This document shows positions 15,758-22,360 of a DNA stretch of 27,160 bases, in pieces. The position numbers and the translations under genes were made by a program. The notes below the pieces were generated by a model. The model ran no database searches. It worked only from the letters and a program-made list of their open reading frames with translations, and was not told the DNA's origin. Origin of the DNA: Clostridia bacterium (GTDB taxonomy: Bacteria; Bacillota; Clostridia; Oscillospirales; Oscillospiraceae); the NCBI GenBank assembly GCA_021153265.1, contig JAGKTU010000029.1, forward strand, positions 1 through 27,160, written 5' to 3'. Each line of letters begins with the position of its first letter. Position 1 is the first letter of the stretch.

Positions 15758-16096
15758 TTACAGCCGGCGGCCGCAGATCGTGCAGCCTTTGGCATAGACG
15801 GAATTCTCTCCGTCGCAACTGGGACATCTGCGAACCTGACGGATGGTTCTGTCCTCAAACAGTGTGATGGTTGGATCCTGCGGCACCGTCTGCTTATAGC
15901 GAACCTCTGCTGCGCCGCCGGAAGAGACCTTGGAAGTGTCCGGGATTTTGGCAGCGGTGGTTCCAGTCTTCATCGTGGTGGTGATGGTTCCGGTCGTCGG
16001 TGTGGAGGGCTCATCCTTCTTGCGGCCGAAAAGCGCTACCATACCCACGATGCCGGCGATAACGATCAGAAAAATCAGTATGGATTCTGTTTCCAT
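15758..16096 (-). CDS. small membrane protein with C-terminal zinc ribbon
   Basis: This 112-residue protein has one transmembrane segment near its N-terminus (about 5-23). RKK follows it, so by the positive-inside rule the C-terminus is cytosolic. A Thr/Ser/Pro-rich linker (28-60) leads to a C-terminal zinc ribbon (C91, C94, C105, C108 in 'RCPSCDGEN...GCTICG'). This reverses the domain order of the other membrane zinc-ribbon proteins here yet places the ribbon on the same side. 'YKQTVPQDPTITLFEDRTIRQV' before the ribbon may be a small beta element. It is the first gene of the operon, behind promoter 16161-16189 and an AAGGAG site. The function is unknown; a scaffold or membrane tether is inferred. 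Confidence 0.82.
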   Translation of the reverse strand: METESILIFLIVIAGIVGMVALFGRKKDEPSTPTTGTITTTMKTGTTAAKIPDTSKVSSGGAAEVRYKQTVPQDPTITLFEDRTIRQVRRCPSCDGENSVYAKGCTICGRRL

Positions 16097-16160
16097 GTGT
16101 GGTCCGTCTCCTTATCAGCATACCGCATAATTTTCCGGAATGCTTTTCGATGATATTGGT

Positions 16161-16189
16161 ATTTTAGCACGAATATCACCGCCTTGCAA
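16161..16189 (-). promoter_or_regulatory. promoter of the six-gene zinc-ribbon/kinase operon
   Basis: On the minus strand TTGCAA (16189-16184), a 17-bp spacer and TAAAAT (16166-16161) lie 64 bases upstream of the first start codon. Both hexamers and the spacer length are identical to the promoter at 18975-19003. Confidence 0.75.
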
Positions 16190-16212
16190 TAGGTTTTGGC
16201 GGAAAATGTAAA

Positions 16213-16247
16213 AAACCGGGCAACGGTTTGAAGCCGTTGCCCGGTTT
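16213..16247 (-). terminator. intrinsic terminator after the propeller-like zinc-ribbon gene
   Basis: A 14-bp stem (16213-16226 with 16234-16247) has a 7-base loop. The minus-strand arm ends in a run of T, just downstream of the stop codon at 16265 and upstream of the next operon's promoter. Confidence 0.9.
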
Positions 16248-16264
16248 GGGAATATGATTCGGAA

Positions 16265-18247
16265 TTACCAGCCTGCAGCTGCGCTGTTGCAGTAATAGCC
16301 GGAAGTGTAATTGGTGACATCATCATCGATCAGCTTGGACTTACCGGTGTACAGGTACAGGTCGCCCTCGCCATCCTTCACATCGGAACGATACAGGATA
16401 TCGCCGTCGGCGGTGAAGACATAGTCACTGACGTCCTTAGCGATTTCCTTGACCTTGCCGGTGTACAGGTTCAGAGTGTACTCGCCGTTGTCGTAGTCGG
16501 TGGTGAAGATCACATCGCCGTCGCCGTGGACAGTGTATCTGCCAACATCCTGAGCGACCTCGGTGAGCTTCTTGCCGTTATACATATTCAGGGTGCCTTC
16601 GCCTTCCTCAGCATCGGTGAAGAACATAATGGCCTTCTTGCCGGGGTTGTAGAGCATGCCATCGACGGAGACATCGTCGGCAACAGACTCGCCGTTGACG
16701 AACAGCTCACCCTTGTCGTTCTCCACATCCTTGAAGTAGACAAACAGATCGCTGAAGTTGGCATCGGGGATCTCGTTGAGGCCGTAGCTGGCGTAAGCAC
16801 AGGCAAAGCCCTCAATATCGTAGGCTCTGACATCGCTGTCCACTTCCTTGAAGGTCTTGACCTTGTTGCCGGAGACGGAGGCCTTCATCAGAGTGCCCTC
16901 GCCGTCCTCAACGTCCACCAGAGCGTACATGGTCTTGCCATTGGAGCTGAGGTACAGTCTGGAGAATTCTTCCTCCAGCTTGACCTTGCCGGCCTTGCCG
17001 TTGATGCCGATATAACGGGTGCACTTGCCGGAGACATCGGTCAGCAGCTCGATCATGGCCTCTTCATAGTCCATGTCTTCCCACAGATCCTTCAGATCCT
17101 CATAATCCAGATCGCCCTCTGCGACCTTGCCGAACTGGTAGTAGAAGATAGCAACCTTCTCACCGTTCATGTTGGAGGTGCTCAGATCGGTATCCACATA
17201 GACATTGTTGGCGATCTTCTTTGCCTTGCTGCCGTTGAAGTAGTACAGGGTGCACAGGAAGTTCATCTCGCCGTCCAGATCTTTATCGTCAAAGTAGTCG
17301 CCTGCGTCTCCCTCGGGATAGGTCCAGAAGTAGAAGGTGCCGTCAGCAGTGATACCGGTGGTGCCGGCAATGTCGGATGCGATCTCCTTAGCTTCCTTGC
17401 CGATCTTCTTCAGGAAGATGTCCTTGCCATCGCTATAGATGATGGTCTTGAAATCCTCGCTGATGTACTCGATATCGATGCGGTCGTCGATCTCTTCTTC
17501 CTTGCCGTTCTTCCAGCAGACGTAATCGCCGTCATCGTTCATGAAGTAGATGATCTTGCCGTCGGGAGAAACCGCGACGTCACCGGCATACTTGGCGATC
17601 TTTTCTTCCTTCTTCAGGTTGTGCGTATACAGAGCGCCGCTGCTGGTCTTGTAAACAACAGTCTTGCCATTCTCGCTGACCCAGAACTGAGAAACCTTGG
17701 AATCCAGCTCAACGGGCTTCTTGAAATTGGAAGTCTTGGAGTAGTACAGATCGCCCTCACCGTCAATGTAGAACAGCTTCTTGCCGTCCATGGTGATTCT
17801 GTAGTTTTCCATCTCCTCATCCGTCACCAGCTTGCCGGCCTTGCCGTTCAGGTTGGTGAAGTAGACCTCTTCATCCTTCATGTACAGGGCAAAGTTGGGA
17901 GCCTTCTCGCCGCCGAACAGGCTGGACACCAGAACGATCAGCAGCACAACAGCCACTGCTGCGGCACCGATCTTCAGATACTTGGAAGGGATCTTCTTGA
18001 CGGTATCCACTACGGTGTTCTTGATGTTGTTGAGGATAGCCTTGACATCCGCGCCCTTCTCTGCGGGCTTAACGGGTGCTGCCACAGGAGCCTCGTAGGA
18101 CATGGGGCTGACGGGCTCAGCAAAATCGCTGGCGGGTACAGGCTGGGCAGGCGCCGCGGGTGCCTGACTTACAGCGATGGGGGTACCGCAGCCGCCGCAG
18201 AACTTGGTTCCTTCGGGAAGTTCCTTTCTGCAATTCGGACAAAACAT
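16265..18247 (-). CDS. zinc-ribbon/single-membrane-segment protein with large propeller-like ectodomain
   Basis: This 660-residue protein begins with a zinc ribbon (C3, C6, C17, C20). An Ala/Pro-rich linker, a basic amphipathic stretch and one transmembrane segment (about 92-112) follow. The remaining 540 residues are acidic repeats with a recurring pattern of a short strand, a Gly/Asp turn and a second strand, e.g. 'FYIDGEGDLYYSK', 'VVYKTSSGALYTHNL', 'IIYFMNDDGDYVCW', 'ILYRSDVKDGEGDLYLYTGK'. This is typical of DUF5050/TolB-like beta-propellers. By topology the propeller is outside and the ribbon inside. It lies 83 bases after the triple zinc-ribbon gene with a GAGG site, and ends at its own terminator. 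The ligand is unknown. Confidence 0.88.
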   Translation of the reverse strand: MFCPNCRKELPEGTKFCGGCGTPIAVSQAPAAPAQPVPASDFAEPVSPMSYEAPVAAPVKPAEKGADVKAILNNIKNTVVDTVKKIPSKYLKIGAAAVAVVLLIVLVSSLFGGEKAPNFALYMKDEEVYFTNLNGKAGKLVTDEEMENYRITMDGKKLFYIDGEGDLYYSKTSNFKKPVELDSKVSQFWVSENGKTVVYKTSSGALYTHNLKKEEKIAKYAGDVAVSPDGKIIYFMNDDGDYVCWKNGKEEEIDDRIDIEYISEDFKTIIYSDGKDIFLKKIGKEAKEIASDIAGTTGITADGTFYFWTYPEGDAGDYFDDKDLDGEMNFLCTLYYFNGSKAKKIANNVYVDTDLSTSNMNGEKVAIFYYQFGKVAEGDLDYEDLKDLWEDMDYEEAMIELLTDVSGKCTRYIGINGKAGKVKLEEEFSRLYLSSNGKTMYALVDVEDGEGTLMKASVSGNKVKTFKEVDSDVRAYDIEGFACAYASYGLNEIPDANFSDLFVYFKDVENDKGELFVNGESVADDVSVDGMLYNPGKKAIMFFTDAEEGEGTLNMYNGKKLTEVAQDVGRYTVHGDGDVIFTTDYDNGEYTLNLYTGKVKEIAKDVSDYVFTADGDILYRSDVKDGEGDLYLYTGKSKLIDDDVTNYTSGYYCNSAAAGW

Positions 18248-18330
18248 TGTGATAACCTCTCTTTCGATTGTTATGGGGTGCTAATTATCTGCATAGATGC
18301 AGTTTTTGCTGTTGATTTACCCAGTCGGGT

Positions 18331-18885
18331 TTACACAGGACTGCCGCAGCCGGTGCAGAAAGCGGCATTCTCCTCCAGTTCTCTGCCGCAGTTGCCGCAG
18401 ACCTTGGTTCTGGGTGCAGTGGGCTGGACCACCTCGGTGCCGCAGTAAATGCAGAACCGCTGGTCGCCGGGGATCTGAGCGCCGCAATTGGTGCAGCGGA
18501 TCTTCTCGGCAGCTGCGACAGGCTCTGCCTTGGGAGGCATCTTCGCGCCACAGGAGTTGCAGAACATACCGCCCTCGGGAACGTTGGCGCCGCAGCGGGG
18601 GCACTTCTGGCTGCCGTTGATGGCGGCGATCTGATCGTTGAGCTGCTCGATTCGGGCGAAGGCATCGTTGACAGCCCCTACAAGCTCGCTCAGGGCATAT
18701 TCAGGGTCGTTCTTATGTAGTTCGTAATAGGCCTTGCCGATCTGGGGATACAACGAATTGATGTTCCGCTCCTCATCGGCGATCATACCGGTGAGCTTGG
18801 TGCTGTCAGCGAAGTTTCGGGTCTTCTTCATGACATCCTGTCCGGTTTGGGACAATTTCTTGCCGATTCCATCCAAAAAAGCCAT
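18331..18885 (-). CDS. soluble triple zinc-ribbon protein
   Basis: The 184-residue protein has a helical N-terminal region (1-92, 'MAFLDGIGKKLSQTGQDVMKK') and three consecutive zinc ribbons: C95/C98/C109/C112, C131/C134/C145/C148 and C163/C166/C177/C180. The N-terminal segment resembles the short helical domain often found ahead of zinc ribbons in Clostridia. There is no membrane segment. It is the first gene after promoter 18975-19003 and is probably co-transcribed with the propeller-like gene. The multiple ribbons suggest a scaffold that gathers partners, possibly the other zinc-ribbon proteins here; that is inference. Confidence 0.88.
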   Translation of the reverse strand: MAFLDGIGKKLSQTGQDVMKKTRNFADSTKLTGMIADEERNINSLYPQIGKAYYELHKNDPEYALSELVGAVNDAFARIEQLNDQIAAINGSQKCPRCGANVPEGGMFCNSCGAKMPPKAEPVAAAEKIRCTNCGAQIPGDQRFCIYCGTEVVQPTAPRTKVCGNCGRELEENAAFCTGCGSPV

Positions 18886-18947
18886 TTTGTTCTCCCTTTC
18901 TTCGTAATAAATCCATTCCCGCCCGGCTGGTCGGATATTTCTCCGCC

Positions 18948-18961
18948 ATTCCTTAAGGAAT
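18948..18961. promoter_or_regulatory. perfect 14-bp palindrome, possible operator
   Basis: ATTCCTTAAGGAAT is a perfect inverted repeat. It is centred about 20 bases downstream of the -10 of the triple zinc-ribbon promoter and upstream of its ribosome binding site, a usual place for a repressor site. It has no T tract, so it is not a terminator. Confidence 0.35.
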
Positions 18962-18974
18962 TATTATATTTTGT

Positions 18975-19003
18975 ATTTTATCATGCATTGAGTCCAGTTG
19001 CAA
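18975..19003 (-). promoter_or_regulatory. promoter of the triple zinc-ribbon/propeller operon
   Basis: On the minus strand TTGCAA (19003-18998), a 17-bp spacer and TAAAAT (18980-18975) lie about 90 bases upstream of the ATG. It is identical in both hexamers and spacing to the promoter at 16161-16189. The rest of the 240-base gap up to 19127 is AT-rich apart from a hairpin near 19080. Confidence 0.75.
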
Positions 19004-19079
19004 CCTATATTTTATATTATTTCTGCAAAACCGTTTTGCTAATTTTTGATTTCTTCGACAATTCCTTGATGCAGCTTAT

Positions 19080-19118
19080 GCCAAAGATCCGCCGGCTATG
19101 CGCCGACGGACCTTTGGC
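19080..19118 (-). other. long hairpin downstream of the Rnf-like operon
   Basis: A 17-bp stem with two wobble pairs (19080-19096 with 19102-19118) and a 5-base loop lies just after the last stop codon of the operon. No T tract follows on the minus strand, so it may protect the transcript end or act as a weak or Rho-assisted terminator. Confidence 0.5.
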
Positions 19119-19126
19119 TTGCACTG

Positions 19127-19564
19127 TTACAGGATGATGCCGCTGAAACACTGGAATGCCAGCCAGATGCCAAGGGCGCCTGCCACGGCAGCCAGCTTGG
19201 AGGTGCGGCCGGTGGCCATGCGCTGTGTCATGGAGCTGAAGAGCCAAGTGACCAGTGTGAAGACTGCACCGCCGACCAGCGCCAGAATCCAAGCATTGGC
19301 AACGGTGGCAAAGCCGGCAGCCAAGGGCAGCAGGCCGAAAGTCAGCACGGAGAACACCGGGATGCAGATGTAGCAGCGGTCAGCTTCAGGCGCCAGGAAG
19401 TAGTCCATCAGCAACGCCACCAGAGAGATGAGAACCATGTTGGGGATGTTCAGCACCGGCAGGATGGCGGCAGGCTGGAATGTACGCACCAGCACCATAA
19501 CGGCCAGAGCGATCATGACAAAAACGGCCAGAAGGGTGTTGAGCAGGTAAGAATTCTTTTTCAT
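19127..19564 (-). CDS. small multi-pass membrane protein in the Rnf-like operon
   Basis: The 145-residue protein starts at ATG 19564 behind TAAGGAGG. An upstream extension of the open frame to 19690 is not protein-like and overlaps RnfG. It has four or five hydrophobic helices (about 8-26, 36-55, 68-86, 88-108, 121-143). Notable segments are 'LNIPNMVLISLVALLMDYFL' and a lone Cys pair in 'DRCYICIP'. It does not look like RnfA, RnfE or RnfB: it is too short and lacks their conserved sequences. It lies 13 bases after RnfG at the end of the operon, where rnfE, rnfA and rnfB would normally follow. The function is unknown; an accessory membrane subunit or quinone/cofactor-handling protein is possible. 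Confidence 0.82.
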   Translation of the reverse strand: MKKNSYLLNTLLAVFVMIALAVMVLVRTFQPAAILPVLNIPNMVLISLVALLMDYFLAPEADRCYICIPVFSVLTFGLLPLAAGFATVANAWILALVGGAVFTLVTWLFSSMTQRMATGRTSKLAAVAGALGIWLAFQCFSGIIL

Positions 19565-19577
19565 GATGAGTACCTCC

Positions 19578-20105
19578 TTAAGAAGTTGCGCCGGAGGACG
19601 CATCCGCGCCGGTGACATAGGCAACGGCAGAATTGACGCAGCGGGTGATGGCCTTGGAGGTGACGGTGGCACCGGTGATGGCATCCACATTCACGCCCAC
19701 TTCGGCTTCGCCGGAGGTCTGCAGGTACTGGCGGAGGAATTCATGGTCGGTCAGGGCTTCGCCGCCCAGGCCGAAGGTCTCCTCCATATCCCGGACTTGC
19801 AGACCGGTGACCTTGCCGTCCTTGTCGACGCCCACCAGCATGGTGATCTCGCCGGCGTAGCCATTGGTGGCAACTTCAATGACGTAGCCGTTCTCAGCGG
19901 CGAAGACACGGCGGATATTGGCATCGTCGCCGGTGTAGGTTTCCTCGGTGAAGGTCTCGCTGCCGGGGAGAATGGCCTGCATTTTGGCAGTGAGTTCAGC
20001 TTCCGCCTTGGATGCGGCAACACCGGACAGGCCTGCATTCAGTCCCACCAGCACCAGCGCGCAGATCAGCAGAGTCAGAACAGGAAGCAGGATCTTTTTA
20101 TTCAT
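19578..20105 (-). CDS. rnfG: RnfG-like FMN-binding protein
   Basis: The 175-residue protein has an N-terminal membrane anchor (about 5-27) and a FMN-binding domain outside. Covalent flavin attachment is indicated by the motif 'TGATVTS' (144-150), with Thr147 the expected FMN-linked residue. 'ENGYVIEVATNGYAGEITMLVGVD' is the typical RnfG strand region. In Rnf complexes RnfG carries electrons at the outer face. Its ATG overlaps the RnfD stop (ATGA). The C-terminus ends in a second SGATS string (171-175) without the surrounding fold, probably a coincidence. At 175 residues it is on the short side for RnfG. Confidence 0.9.
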   Translation of the reverse strand: MNKKILLPVLTLLICALVLVGLNAGLSGVAASKAEAELTAKMQAILPGSETFTEETYTGDDANIRRVFAAENGYVIEVATNGYAGEITMLVGVDKDGKVTGLQVRDMEETFGLGGEALTDHEFLRQYLQTSGEAEVGVNVDAITGATVTSKAITRCVNSAVAYVTGADASSGATS

Positions 20106-21040
20106 GCCTTGCCTCCTTTCTTGGTGCCGAAACGGCGAGGCGGCGTATAGCGGTCAATGGCCCAAGTCAGCAGGTTCATCAGCAGGATGGCGTAGGTGAC
20201 ACCTTCGGGGAACAGACCGTAGTAACGGAAGATCACCGTGAGGATACCGCAGCCGATGCCGAAGAGGATCTGGCCCAGAGAAGTGACGGGAGAGGTGGCA
20301 TAGTCGGTGGCCATGAAGATGGCACCCAGCATAATGCCGCCGGAGAAGAGCTGATAGAGCATCCACTCCAGGGCATTGTCGCCCTTAGAGAACACCAGAG
20401 TCAGTACAGCAACGGTGCCGATGTAGGCCGCGGGGATGCGGATGGAGATGACCTTGCGGAACACCAGATATGCGCCGCCCAGCAGCAGAGCCAGAGCGGA
20501 CAGCTCGCCGATGGAGCCGGGGCAATTGCCAAGGAACATATCCAGAATGGACTGATCGGGAGGGGTGAGCATGACCAGATGGTGCAGAGGGGTTGCGCCG
20601 GTGGCGGCGTCCACGCCTGCATACCGGGTCAAAGCTGCCGGGAACAGCACCATCAGGAAGGCGCGGGCTGCCAGAGCGGGATTGAACACATTCTGGCCCA
20701 GACCGCCCCACATAAGCTTGGCTACCACGATGGCAAAGGCGCTGCCGAGGGCGACCATCCACAGAGGGGTGGTGGCAGGCAGGGTCAGAGCCAGCAGAAG
20801 GCCGGTGACCAGAGCGGAGCAGTCCTTTAAGGTGACCCGCTTTTTCATCACGATCTCATACAGCCACTCAGCGGCGACAGCGGTGACAACGGACACCACG
20901 GTGACCAGTGCAGCCTGAGGGCCAAGCACGAAGATGCCGACAAACAGAGCAGGCATCAGAGAAAGAACCACGTCCAGCATCAGACGGCTGGTGCGGAAAT
21001 CACCCCGGATATGGGGGGATGAAGCGACGGTCAGTTTCAT
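20102..21040 (-). CDS. rnfD: RnfD-like membrane flavoprotein
   Basis: The 312-residue multi-pass protein belongs to the RnfD/NqrB family. It starts at ATG 21040, overlapping the RnfC stop by four bases (ATGA), with GGGAGG upstream. The flavinylation motif 'DAATGATPL' places the FMN on Thr150. 'SSPHIRGDFRTSRLMLDVVLSLMPAL' is the typical N-terminus, and 'GGIMLGAIFMATDYATSP' is the second conserved block. It would pass electrons across the membrane between RnfC inside and RnfG outside. In complete Rnf or Nqr complexes this subunit works with RnfA/E or NqrD/E, which are not in this operon. Confidence 0.94.
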   Translation of the reverse strand: MKLTVASSPHIRGDFRTSRLMLDVVLSLMPALFVGIFVLGPQAALVTVVSVVTAVAAEWLYEIVMKKRVTLKDCSALVTGLLLALTLPATTPLWMVALGSAFAIVVAKLMWGGLGQNVFNPALAARAFLMVLFPAALTRYAGVDAATGATPLHHLVMLTPPDQSILDMFLGNCPGSIGELSALALLLGGAYLVFRKVISIRIPAAYIGTVAVLTLVFSKGDNALEWMLYQLFSGGIMLGAIFMATDYATSPVTSLGQILFGIGCGILTVIFRYYGLFPEGVTYAILLMNLLTWAIDRYTPPRRFGTKKGGKA

Positions 21041-22347
21041 TTTGCGCTGGCCTCCCTCAACTTTTTCTTGCCAAGGCGGAAATGCTCCACCAGAGGCAGC
21101 TTGCCGGGACAGGTGAAGGCGCAGCTGCCGCACTCGATGCAGTCCATCAGGTGCAGGCGCTCCAGTTCCTTCAGATTGCCGGCCATTTCATAGCGGTACA
21201 TGTAAAGCGGCTGCAGGCGCATGGGGCAGACACCCACACACTTGCCGCAGCGCAGGCAGACGGGGTTCTCCGCCGCGCCGTTCTGATCCTTCAGCAGGCA
21301 CAAAATGGAGTTCGTCGCCTTGACCACAGGGACAGCCAGATCGCTCTGGGCGAAGCCCATCATGGGGCCACCGCTGATGACACGCTCGGTGCGGTCATGC
21401 AGGCCGCCGGCCATCTTAATGAGGTCATGGAAGGAAGTGCCGATGCGGACCAGGAAGTTCTGGGGTTCGGCAATGGCTTCGCCGGAGATGGTGACGATAC
21501 GCTGGGTCAGCGGCGTTCCCAGGCGCACCGCACGGTAGATGGCGGCGAAGGTGGAGACGTTGAACACGGCACAACCCACGGACACGGGCAGCTTACCGGG
21601 GGCGACTTCCCGCTTGGTCAACGCCTGGATGAGCTGCTTCTCTGCGCCCTGGGGGTAGCGGGTGGGCAGAACTGCCAGCTCAATGCCGGAGTACTGGGAC
21701 AGAATGGAGCGAACCTTGGCAATAGCCTCGGCCTTGTTGTCCTCCACAGCCAGAACCACGCGCTCGGGCTGGAGGACCTGCTTCAGAATCTGCATACCCT
21801 GCAGGACATGCTCGGCATCGTGGCGCAGGAGGGTATCGTCGGCGGTGATATAAGGCTCGCACTCGCAGGCATTGGCGATCAGAGTGTCCACATGACCCAT
21901 AGCGGAGACGGCCTTGACGTTGCCGGGGAAGGCTGCGCCGCCCATGCCCACGATGCCGGCTTCCCGGATGGTGTGCAGGACCTGGTCGGAGTCCAGCTGA
22001 TCCAGCGGCAGGTCGTTTTTCACGAATTCTACGGTAGTATCCTGAAAATCGTTCTGGATGACTACGGATTCGATCATCCGGCCGCTGACATGGGGCCGGG
22101 GCTCAATGGCGATGACGGTGCCGGAGACGGAGGCGTGGACAGGCACGCACAGGCCCTGACCGTCACCGATCTTCTGACCCAACTGCACATAATCACCCAC
22201 CTGTACCAGGGGCTGGCAGGGGGCACCGATGTGCTGGAGCATGGGGATGACCACCTGCTCGGGGATCACGGCAGGGGCCGGAGCTTCCTTGGCGGACAGC
22301 TCCTTACGGTAGGAGGGGTGGATACCTCCAAAAAACAGGTGTTTCAT
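21037..22347 (-). CDS. rnfC: RnfC-like iron-sulfur/NADH-binding subunit
   Basis: The 436-residue cytosolic subunit has an N-terminal lipoyl-like barrel ('VQVGDYVQLGQKIGDGQG' and 'PVHASVSGTVIAIE'). An NADH/FMN-binding Rossmann-type domain ('GIVGMGGAAFP' 131-141, 'IANACECEPYITADD') follows. Two [4Fe-4S] sites come last: C364/C367/C370/C374 and C403/C406/C409/C413. This matches RnfC, the electron-entry or exit point for NAD(H). GAGGTG precedes the ATG. It follows ApbE by 13 bases and overlaps RnfD. Its length is close to the usual 440 residues of clostridial RnfC. Confidence 0.95.
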   Translation of the reverse strand: MKHLFFGGIHPSYRKELSAKEAPAPAVIPEQVVIPMLQHIGAPCQPLVQVGDYVQLGQKIGDGQGLCVPVHASVSGTVIAIEPRPHVSGRMIESVVIQNDFQDTTVEFVKNDLPLDQLDSDQVLHTIREAGIVGMGGAAFPGNVKAVSAMGHVDTLIANACECEPYITADDTLLRHDAEHVLQGMQILKQVLQPERVVLAVEDNKAEAIAKVRSILSQYSGIELAVLPTRYPQGAEKQLIQALTKREVAPGKLPVSVGCAVFNVSTFAAIYRAVRLGTPLTQRIVTISGEAIAEPQNFLVRIGTSFHDLIKMAGGLHDRTERVISGGPMMGFAQSDLAVPVVKATNSILCLLKDQNGAAENPVCLRCGKCVGVCPMRLQPLYMYRYEMAGNLKELERLHLMDCIECGSCAFTCPGKLPLVEHFRLGKKKLREASAK

Positions 22348-22360
22348 AGCTTCACCTCAA

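Noticed and set aside
16526..18448. 640-codon open frame on the plus strand
   Set aside because: It is antisense to the propeller-like zinc-ribbon gene. The hydrophobic look comes from the complement of Asp/Glu/Lys codons, and there is no ribosome binding site.
19080..19118. hairpin as a classical terminator for the Rnf-like operon
   Set aside because: The stem is good but there is no T tract on the minus strand, so it is listed only as a hairpin.
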